Source: Petrosia ficiformis
Taxonomy: Eukaryota; Porifera; Demospongiae; Haplosclerida; Petrosiidae
Assembly: GCA_947044365.1 (NCBI GenBank)
Contig: OX345636.1
Location: forward strand, 62,679,537-62,743,536
Reading direction: 5' to 3'
Length of the DNA: 64,000 bases
Shown: piece by piece, positions 47,901 through 59,900 of the stretch
Numbering within the stretch: the first letter of the stretch is position 1
Layout: the number at the start of each line of letters is the position of its first letter
Notes under the pieces: model-generated
The model's database searches: none
What the model was told of the DNA's origin: nothing
Seen by the model: only the letters and a program-made list of their open reading frames with translations
Translations under genes and position numbers: made by a program

Positions 47901-50900
47901 TCTGTGTGTGTGTGTGTTTGTGAGTACACATGTATGTAACTGATATATCTAGCTACATTTATACACATGTGTGTGAAAGGAGAAGGTTGTTGTATTTGAC
48001 TATAAACTTTGTACCTCGTAAATGATTTGACAAGTGTGAAAATAATCACAAACAAAGGGAAAGATTATATATGCAACAGAATAGACACAGCAATGTATAC
48101 TTTTACAGCAATAACACAAACTATTAGAATCAAAGGAACAAGATACATGAAAATTACTACACATGATTACTACAACTACATTGTTCTGTTAACAATAGCA
48201 CCAATAGTAGTCAGGACTACTACAAACATAATATATATAACAAACAAGATGTTGTATTCCATTGTATGTAAGCATGTGGGAACTAACAGTTACATTGGAT
48301 ACAGAAACAAAATTGTATTCGTTAAGATGCTATACATTTCATCATGTCATGAATTTGTATGATGAAAATTCATTAGAAAGTAGAGAAAATAATTATACAA
48401 AACAATACAATACACCTCATATTATTATGTGAATACTGTAATATAGTACACTAGTATTAGTATTATTATAATAATAGAGTATATATTACAATATCTCATA
48501 TTATTACATGTTTAATTTGAAATCATATAATTATTCAGTAAACTATTTATATTATTATAAATTATTATACACATACAAATATTATACTAGTGATATAGTA
48601 AAGAACTCAACTGTTAATATTGGCACCTCATTATACGCTATATTTCATTAAACTTCCAAAGCCACACCTACTTTAATTATATGTTTATACAATTATGATC
48701 ACATGATTGTACTCAGCAAAAGCCAATATTTTATCTTTACTTACTGAAATATCCAAACACTAACAACAAGCAGGATAAAGTAGTATATATCAGATATATC
48801 ACCTGATGTGGAAGAGGTTTATGTGGATTTGATCTAATCAAGGCTCATATGACTGGATGATATATCCACATAAACCTTTGAAAACTTGAATTTTTGATGA
48901 AGTGTATATGGAAAATACACATCTAACCACATCAAACATTTGCCATGGTAGCTTAGCTTATATATTTATATAATTATCAACTACTATTTCAATTTATGAG
49001 GTTTGGTATAATCCATTTAATAGTATAGAGAGAATATATGTGAAAAATTCTTTTTCATGAAAAAGATTTAATACATCCTATGTCTCATATATACAGTTCT
49101 ATAATATACAATACACTACTAGATCTAGATATATATAACTTGTTTTATAAACACTATTATAATAATTAATATGAAATTTAGAAAAATAGAAGATCATTCA
49201 AACAAGCAATATATCCTTGTAGTTTATATGATAATACACAATATTTATGTGATCATTCATTTAGTAATGTACAAGAATTAATAATTATTGTTACTTATAC
49301 AATGGAAGCCATACTAATCAAAGGCTCCGTGCACACAATATACAGCATAATAGGGAATTATTCATAATAACTAGGGAATACGAATATAACAGAGGAAGTT
49401 TGTTTCTTTCATCATGAAATAATAAAAACAGTGATTAAATGAGGAAAAGTGATTAAATGTGATTAAATGAGAAAACATTTCAGTCTGCAAAGTTGAATTT
49501 TCCGCTCACTAACTGTCTGAATCTAGTTTATCCAACTTAATATTAACTTGTCCAATTGAACAATTGTTGATACCAATCGATGAGAAATCAAGAGTACGAG
49601 AAGAGCTTGTAGAGTGGCTATCTCTCACACAACCCATCATAAAAATGCTAACTTCTTAATGTTGCTTTGTTGACATTCTTTCGTATGATCTAAGAGCATC
49701 CAATGACTTGTGACCGGTAACAGTTTGAATTACACGTTCTGGTATCTCATTCTGGAAAAGCATCGTGGCCCCTGTTGCTCGCATGCTGTGATTCGTTTTA
49801 CCGTCAATCACGGCATCACAACACACTACCTTAACCATGTTGGACAAGGTGTTCTAACCAATTGGAGTTTTTTCATACCAAGCCTGGTCATTATCACTAG
49901 GAGCTTTCTGTTTTGCTTTAAGAAACAATACAACTTCCTTAAATACATACTCTGGCAATTTTGAAAAATACAAATCTAGAAAAACACAAGGCATTTTGCA
50001 TTGTTCTCAGGCACTGCTGGACATGGAACTTCTTTGTTACGTAATCGTAAATCACAAGCACGGCCAGCATGATTTTAAGATCCATGCTCAATGTACGTAA
50101 AACAGTCAGGATGATGTATCCTTTTAAATTGGGAAGGCCCAAGCTTTCGCATTTCCTAGCCTCCCCTAATACAAAACCTTTTGCCAACGTAATAAAACAC
50201 AGCACGCTGGAGATTCTTTGGATTGTTAATTGAGAAAACACCTGAAGTCCAAAGCTTCTCTTCCTCCTCATCGGTTACAACAGATGGGTGCCAAATTGAT
50301 GTCACGATACACTGAATCACAGGCTCCATGAACTGGCCAAAAAGAAGGATTCCAACGATCCATAAACTTTAGTGCCATATAATTGTGGTGTAACATGTGC
50401 CGTTGAGCTGGTGTATACTCCTTGGAGGATTGAACTACCCATCCTGACACCGTACCTCGTTGATGAATCTTGGCGGCCAGTAGTTCAATTCATCTCCCTT
50501 TGCCTCTTCAAATAGATTTGCTGGACAAACATTTTCACTGGATGTTGAATTCCTAGCCGCTCTCCACTCACTGAACACTCCTACGGCCCAGGAAGTACTT
50601 TCTTTGGTATTCTCAGGAACATAGCCTTTTTTCATCACTTCAGTAGCTGAATCGTCAGAAATGGAACCAAACCTTTTAGGGAAGGTTTTTCTTTGCTTCT
50701 TAGGCTTCGGAGGTTGAAAGTCTTCATCATCCACGTTATCAACGTTCTGGTTATTCTCTCTATCCATACCACTTAGCTAGGAAGTAGGAATAATGACGTC
50801 TGAAATTACTATAGAAACATTTCTGACGCAAATGGTAACCATGGTAATTTGCGCATGTGATGTATGTCTTCAATTGTATAAGCCAGTTATAACACCCCTT

Positions 50901-53900
50901 CCACGTGCCTTATCGATACACACTCAATGATATTCATTTATCCCTCGGGCTACGCCCTTGGGATTATAAATATCATTTCGTGTGTATACGGGATAATGCC
51001 CTGGAAGGGGTGTTATAACTATTACATAATCACGTAAATTATGATTATAGTTATAGTCACAATAATGTACAACATATTCATAATATTGAAATATGATAAC
51101 AACTGAAATATATAATAACAAACAAGCAATCAATATCTCAAGTACAATGATGTGCAGTCATCATAAAACATTTCCATTATGTGTCACTTTTCTTCCAGTA
51201 TATATTAACATATATTGTGTATGCTTCTGTACATTTACTATAGATACAGTTTGTATTATTATAAACTATATACTATGTTATTATGAATCAATTAATAAAT
51301 ATATATTGAATAAGTAAACAATATCTATCAAATATCTAGTCACTAGATTAAGAATGGTGAGTAACTGTCGATACAGTAATTTAAATTTAATTCTCTTTTC
51401 ATGTAATGAATTTATAATTGTGTAATAAATTGAATTCTGTTTCGAAAACATAACATTTTCGCAATACAAACATATGTAATACATATTTTTATTAATGAAA
51501 GTGTTGATATAATTTACTTATACATTTAGTTGTCATATTATAGTTAATATGTAAAGTATTGAATATATTAATTATTACTAAATACAATACAACTTTTGAT
51601 ATTCTTACAGGTCTAGTTATATTACACTTAGTACACTCACTAATGAATATGATAAAAGTTATTGTTGCTGTTGTAGTTTATTGATAACAGTATTATACAT
51701 AGTAATTATTATGAACACAAATTCAATCAACACACTAGTTATAATATAATGTACTTATAAACTATAGCAGGAGATATGTAATACAGGTAATAGTACTATA
51801 ATTAAATACACTGTCTCTAAAATAGACTAGCAAATATTATAACAAACAATAATGGTTCAAAATACATTAATGTATAATTATATAAATTACAGGGATGGAT
51901 CAAGGGTATAGTGTGATACATTTACACCTCCTGCTCTACGTATTAATGAGATTCACAGGTACTTGAAGGCATACATTCCAACTATTTGCCACTATAACAA
52001 CTGTTACTAACATCTGAAAGGTGCACCTAATCATGACACTCATCAAACATTATTTTGCATATAATTAAGTGTATATATAATGCATAATACACATATGTAT
52101 TGATATAATATATGTTAGCTACAAGCTTCATTAATAATTATTAATGAGATATAATTTTCATTAGAACCAAACACATTATTTTTCATCACTGTTTAAGTGA
52201 CTCTTGGTACACACATTAAATTATTTACTATATTGATATTCATTTACATCAAAACAACTTATTTTTCAAATATATGAATGTCTTCCTAAGAAAATTCTGA
52301 ACTAATTTCCTAATAACAAGAGATTTATAACATCTACTTCACAGCAAATCATAATAATGTAGCTACACCCTTCACTTGTAGAGTCTAAACAATTCTTTGA
52401 TAATTAGAATGCATATGATGGAATAATTATAGTTGCACATTTTAGCACTGCATAATGGTATTAGTAGTTTGTGTATAACAGTAAGAAATTTCATCAGTGT
52501 TATTAAAGACAAAACAAAATGGATTTTATCACATGAGAAATGCACAGATATACTTCCCTTTTCAGCTGTCTGTCTACTATATAGTATTCAGGAATGTTAG
52601 AATGATAATTGATACTATGTATTTATTAGTTGTGATAGAAATGACTTTATGTAACAAAACTTCACTAATATTATGTCACTAGACACTTTGTCCCTTAATT
52701 GGAAGGTGTGATCATATGATAATAATAACAAATACAATGAAAAGGCTTCATATACTAGAATCAAAAGTGATAATAATTATATACCATTTCAATTATGTAT
52801 GAAATTGCAGCTGGTAGTGAAATAAAGAATGGGTGCTATGAGAATTTATATAATTACATCTAATGTATTTATGTAAGTGATGAAATGAATAGAGAATTTT
52901 AATATTTGAATAGTTGCTATCTGAACAAACGAATATTCAAACAATTTGTTGATTATACAGAATACATAACTTGGATGAGTCTTCTCATCCACATTAATCT
53001 CTAATTCAATGTGATCTTAAACAGCATTACTTAATCCTCTAGAGTGACTGAACTCAGTCATAACAATAGAGAAGTATAAGAACAAACAAACTAAACTTCA
53101 CAGTTCACACTAAGATTAACAATCACATGATGTGTAGGGCTTGCAACCATGGTGGACATGGCTTATACTACCAAATATTATAATATGGCTTTCTAATATT
53201 TTAATATGTGGTTTCTTAATGAATATTCAATATTACATTATTCATTTCACCACTATTACATGCAATACTAAATCTATTCTGACCAATCAAATCCAAGGGA
53301 TATAACATTTCTGACTCTATGCAATGCAATGAAAGGAAATATAACCAACCAATCACATTGATTTATCAAGCTCCTGTTATGAAACACTGTTGCTACACAA
53401 TAATGTTATGTGCTTGTGAGCTGATATTGAGAGTTATAATTCATGTTTTGTACCAATATTTAGTGTGATGGATAGTATGATTTGTTAGATCACAGTCTAT
53501 TGTTATCATATTGATTATGATAGCATATATTATCATGCCTGCTTTGAAAGGGAAAGATATTTGATTTATCTGAAAAACTACAAGTTACTACTAATCTGAC
53601 TGGTCAGAATAGAATAAATATTGCAGAAGTTATATATCTACCTCATGACAGAGATATAAGTCCTGTTATATACCTCATGAAATAGCACTGATTTGATGAA
53701 GCCTCCAGATTTCCTTGGCTTCACTCAAGCAGTGTTCTTTCCCACATGGTATAACAGGTCTTGCATCTCTGTTTGAAGGGATATATCCTATATATATTAT
53801 CAGTAGTGACACGTGAATAATGAAACTCAATACTAACCTTATCCACTTGATTGATGTTTGCTCCTTTTGATATGAGAAAGCTGCAGACATCTGTTTTCCT

Positions 53901-56900
53901 ATTAATTGCACTACTATGAAGAAATGAGTACCCATGCTGTATAATGTAATAGAATATCATAAAAACACACACGAGTCTATAAAATATTTAATTAATAAAT
54001 CACAAATTTGTAAAACAAAAACATAATATTATCATAACTAATAATATCATAAACTAATTTTACAAACATGAGTACATAAACATTTCAAATATTTCTAAGA
54101 ATTATAAATAAATATTTAATATGTCCCATCAATAATGCATGAGAGAAAATTAATGAAACATACAAATGACATGTTATCATGAGAAAAATGAACTTTTTCA
54201 CGTTTTGTGTATTATCCTATCAAGTTTCTGTAGTATTTCCTTATTAGTATTATAATAATAGAGGATATATTACAAAAGCTCCTCTTATTACATGTTTACT
54301 TGAATATCATATAGTAAATCTATTATTCAGTAAACTTATAATTTATATATTATAAATTATTACACACATTCAGTTATCATACAAATATATACTACAACAA
54401 AGTCATATTTTATTCAAAGTTCACTATCACTAACACTTTAATATTAAGTATGAAATACATGTTATATGGGAATATCTCTTTTGTATTTTCTTATTCTAGT
54501 AAAGTTAAATACAAGCTCAAATGAGAATATGAATAAGTTATTATAAAGTACTATTTTAGTTTATGAGGCTGACTATAATACATTTAGTAGTAATGATACA
54601 ACACATGTGAACATTTGAGTTTGCTAAAGAATATTTAAATATAATTATGATCCTATATCTCATCTCTACAGTTCTATAGGATATAATACACTACTAGACC
54701 TATAACAATATAACTAGTTTTATAATAATGATATGTAATTAATAAAAGATTACTCAAACAAGTATAATTATATATTATATTAGTTTGTGTGATTATACAT
54801 AGTAACAGGTATGCATTCATTCAATTAGTAATGTACAAGAATTAATAATTATTATAATTATAATCATGTAAATTATTATTATTCACACTAAACTACAACA
54901 TATTCATAATATGTAAATATGATACAATTAAAATAGGAAACAACAAATAATCAATCAATATGTCACATACAATGATGTAACATTAGACAACATAATTTGT
55001 TTCTTTATATTTAACACTATCACATGTCTTCTAGTCACACTTCAATATCAGTGTATGTTACTGTACATTAGACACACTTCATTTTACATATGTATCATTA
55101 TATCATGAATAAATTAACAAATCTCTATTGAATAAGTAAACAATATCTAATGAATATCTAGTCACTTCACTAATAGTATATTACTACACAATTTTGTTCT
55201 CACTCAAGCATGATATTATTGTCTTCTGTGGTTTGTATAAGTATTATACTATATTTAATATTTTGAATGTGTAATATAGCTACAATACCATCTTTATATG
55301 ACCAATTTGTTTGTAGAATACAATAAGTACATAATGAAACAACTGATATATGTACAGTGGATTCATATACTTAAAACATGTTATATTATTTATATTCAAT
55401 ACATATAGTAATAATAATACACTTACATTGATAACAATGGGAATTCATTAATACTTTTTCTAACACAAATCATCTTCCTACAGACATTCCACACATACAT
55501 TTATCCTATTACAGAAGGATTATAATATAGTCTAGTATAACTACATCATTCATTTGGTGGAAGAAGAGCCATTCATTTGAAGAAGTAAGAGTGCGATGAA
55601 CAATTAGGTCACATATTTATATTCATGATTATAACTGCTGCATACATCTACATGATGACTATTATCAGTATTATTAGATCATCAATGATAATAGTGGTCA
55701 ATGTCTTGTATGTGTGAATTGAGATACGAATCAAGAGATTTTATCTTGGAAAGTTATTAAATACATTCTTCTGTATAATCAACAGCTTATCCATTTGTTA
55801 AACATACGCTACATTCAGAAATGTCATGAATGCTAATCATATTCATAGAAACTATTAGTAACACATGATTAACATAAATCTGCTAATATGTATTTCACTA
55901 GATACTACATCCTACAAATAAAACTTTTAACTTTACCACACTAGTAATGAACAGAAAGCCTCAGAAATTAATAGATGTATGAATATAAACATGTATAACA
56001 TTTTATAATAATTATTATTTTTGGGTTTTGAACAATTTAGTTTATATAAAATATTTCTACTTAAAATTACATTTTCTATATATAAATGATCCTATAACTT
56101 TTAATTAAATTATATTTGAAATAACCACATGACAAATGAAATTTATAAATTAATTTCTTTTAGGAAACTGCTCATAACTAAATTTATTTAACCCTTAGCG
56201 GTCCACGCCCATTTCAAATTAATCTATTAATAAAATAATTAACCGTTCACGTGAGATCATTGTAAAAAACGGGTGATTTTTTGAGAGATATGTTGTTTTA
56301 TCTTGCTGCTTTTGAGCAGCTTTTACGCTTTCTAATGGTTGTTGGACTAGAGACAATAATTCAAGGAGATCTGCAGGTGATATCTAATCAATTTTAGACA
56401 GTTTTCTCGTGTCTACTGGTCATGAGCAAGGTAAGTTTGTTATATATAATAATAGTAATAATAATGCATTTATAGTTACATATGAATGATGTAATGGAGA
56501 TGTATATTATTACAGTGTGTATTTTGATAGTGCAAATGTTATATTATAACATATTGTAAGCAGGTAAATAAAAATGAAACCTTGTATACGAGTATTTACA
56601 TTTAAAGATTACTTTATGCTTTTATAATGCTTCTTTGTGTGATATATTTGGAAGCATTCATCTGGGCATAGTGCTGGTGTTTCAGGACATGTTTTGCACA
56701 CAAACAATGTTAAGTGCCGGGTACCATTTTCAGACCTGTCACTACATACCATACAATCTCTACGCTTGTGCCTTTTATCTAGATAGTGAGGAGTTCGCCT
56801 GAGTCTTTCAAAACTGGGAGACATGGGTATTGTTTCCCGAGTACGAGACAACTGATGCGGTTCTATAAGACCCTCTATAAGCTGTCTTCTGAAAGCAAGG

Positions 56901-59900
56901 TGAGTAATACTTTTTTGTAGTTGTTCCCGTTGTGTGTGTTGGTGAATTATGTAAGAGTTCACTACTGTCATCTCAAGAATCCAAAAAAATACCTTCCGCC
57001 ACCATTTAATACTCTTGTGTAGGAAACTGTAATAACTGCCCATCTGATCCAGCTTGTCCACTCCTAACATGTACTTATTGTATTCCACAACAACTTTAGG
57101 TTTCTTTTTAGCAGCTTCATTTGGTCGTCTATGTAATGTAGAAAGAGCAATGAGTCATGTGAATTTATTTATTTATTTTATTTAAATGTTTACCTTGATG
57201 GCACATCTACAATGGTATTTGGGTACTTTGTGCTTAGCATAAGAACTCTTCTTTTGTCTGTCCATGATAACACCATCTGTTTCCCATTTTGATAAGATTT
57301 TATGGTACCTTTCCGATCCTTTGTTTTTGTTTTGACACTTTTAGGTAATCCCTTTCTATTACTCATTACTGTTCCTGTTAGAGTGAAGCCAATTGCTGCC
57401 ATGGTATCAGCTAAAATTGGGCTGGTGTAAAATCTATCAGTGTAAAGGTCATATCCTTTGTTTTTTAGATACTCAACTATTGTTAGAACTACTTTTACTG
57501 TGTGTGATAAATCGGGCCGGTCTATTAGTTCTGTCTGTTTTCCATAATAAAGAATGAGATTGTGCATGTAACCAGACTTGCTATCTGCTAGAACATAAGC
57601 CTTAATCCCCCAAGGATTAGGCTTACCTTTTAAATATTGCTTGAAGTTTACCCTACCTTTGAATGAAATAATAGACTCATCAACTGATATTTGTTGATCA
57701 AGAACATAGTTTTGTTTTATTATTGGAAGAAGTAAATCCAACAGTGGCTTAATTTTATTCTTTTTGGTGGCATGATCTATGTCTCCAACATGTAGCATTC
57801 CAAATATTTGCCTAAATCGATCCCGTGAAAATATTTGTTTAAAGAAAGGTATTGTTGAAACGAAATCAGTGAGCCAGTAGTCTTGTATATTCTGCAGTTG
57901 TATCAGCCCCATATTGAGGATCACTCCTACAAATGCTTTCATTTCATTAACTGTAACAGGTTTCCAGTTACGATACAGAGAACACTGTTTTGTATACTGA
58001 GGTAATTTGAAAGTCGCATACTCATTTGTCCTATTGACAAGGAATTGCCACATAGCAGAAGTGAAAAATAAATTAAAGCACTGTATAGGTTTAAGACGGT
58101 TTGATTGTGGTGCTGTTGGACCAGGAGTTTCCTTGAATTTTATTTGCAATGGTGGTGGGGTGTATGTGCCTAGTGTAAAAATAATATTTATCACATTACA
58201 TTTATTATCTACAGTAGCTATGATTTTAGTCAAAAAAAGTTTAAACCTACCTTCTATATCCTCCCAAATACAAGTGGAATGCAGAGACTGTGGTTCACTA
58301 CTCCCATTTTCTATTACCCTTTCTATATCATTACATTTACTTGTCTCCTCTTCACTGCAGATACTCTCGTCCTCATTTTCAATTCTTTCATCTTCATCTT
58401 CACTCCAAAGAGACTCTTCATCTGTTTCAAAGTCACTCCATCTTTCTAGAACTTCCTCAGCATCCATTATGTATATTGCAATTATTATCTTCTTTGTATT
58501 AACAGTATAACAAACCACAAAACCACTCAACAATAACTTTAGTTAAATTTTTGCACCTTGTCACGTTATTGTGACAGCCGCCTTTTAATTACATTTTACC
58601 GCGTCCCGATTTTGTGACAACAGTATTACGTAATGAATTCAGTTTGTCACGGATTCGTGACATTCGACCGCTAAGGGTTAAATTATAGAATGTGACCCGC
58701 TTTGAGAAAACTGCTTTTGTGCAACATAATAATTGTGAACACATTAACTATTAGATTCAGCCTTTTTATATCACAAGCAAACTAAATAATATATATTTAA
58801 GATGATCCTTAACTGGTTTTCAAATATGCCACATTTTATGGGATCCCTATGCAACAGGAACAAATATAAGTGCTTAAATGTATGCATTTGTTCTAAATTA
58901 CTAGAAGCCACAAGTGTTGTTTTTCCAAATTGGGTCAAAAATCATTGTCATTACAACATCACAGGTGATACCTTACTACTTTTTAATAAATATGAATATG
59001 AAAGGAAACTTACTTGTTGATCATTCCTCCAGGAAACATCTATTTTGCTGCTAGCAAATACTTCATTCAGGTACTCTATATTGCCAAACCAAGATGCCTG
59101 CCACACACTGGTGTGCTGTAGTGCATAAAAAAGACAAAATAAAAAAATAAATAAGATCTCCTTACTAATAATCTGATTTCTCATTATCAAGAGATATTAT
59201 TAATAATCATGTTTTGGTGATGAAAACAAAAAAAAATTAATTTTATTATCTATAAGTTATAATGATTATTAGTCCAGTGTCAGCCCCAGGTGTACATCCC
59301 TGGGTGTATGGTGTTAATTATTGATAATTACTCATCAGAGAGTTCATTAATATAAATAGAAACAATGTCACACTCCAGCTAAAGAAAATTGAATGTCCAG
59401 TGAGCCTGAAAGTTCCTTGTTTGCTTCTTCATTAATTTTTGGGGATAAGTCACCAACTTCACTGTCACAATTATCATTTGAATTTAGGCTCCATGCAGAC
59501 ACTGAGTGCATTGAGATGGAAACATGTTTAGTCTGTATTAGTATTTAATTACCAGTATGTGAAAATTCGTAATTACAACAACAAGATATAGAAGAACACA
59601 TTAGGAGAATAAGGCATCTGTGGATACCTAGATGTCTTTAGGGTAAACATTCATTACCACATTAATACTGGTATATATCATTACAGGTCATAATCATAAT
59701 AATTATAAGAATATAAGGTATTATTGAATTGTTGAGAATGAAATTACATTGTAATTCATGACTATTGAGACCATGTTGAGATATTATCATTAATAATTAT
59801 TATTATTATTATTAGTATCCCTTGTCATACTGAAGCATATCCTATTTGTAGAAGTTGCACTTCCTAATCAATAATGAATTAGCTGCCATAATCCATATAT

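Larger units (their letters stand above)
56192..58677 (-). mobile_element. Complete piggyBac transposon, 2,486 bp
   Basis: TTAA flanks both ends (56188-56191 and 58678-58681), the exact piggyBac target. The inverted ends share CCCTTAGCGGTC. It contains one transposase gene on the minus strand without visible disruption. At the right end lie two palindromes TGTCAC-N6-GTGACA, at 58559-58576 and 58645-58662; the outer one ends 15 bp from the tip. The element sits in the intron between ankyrin exons 53838-53936 and 59014-59115. Nothing seen rules out current activity. Confidence 0.93.

Noticed and set aside
52497..52682. Small plus-strand frames in the ankyrin introns (also 48009-48362, 51093-51317, 61997-62311)
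   Set aside because: Short, AT-driven, no motif and no splice context.
58007..58510. 167-codon plus-strand frame
   Set aside because: It is the antisense of the piggyBac transposase N-terminus and has no domain.
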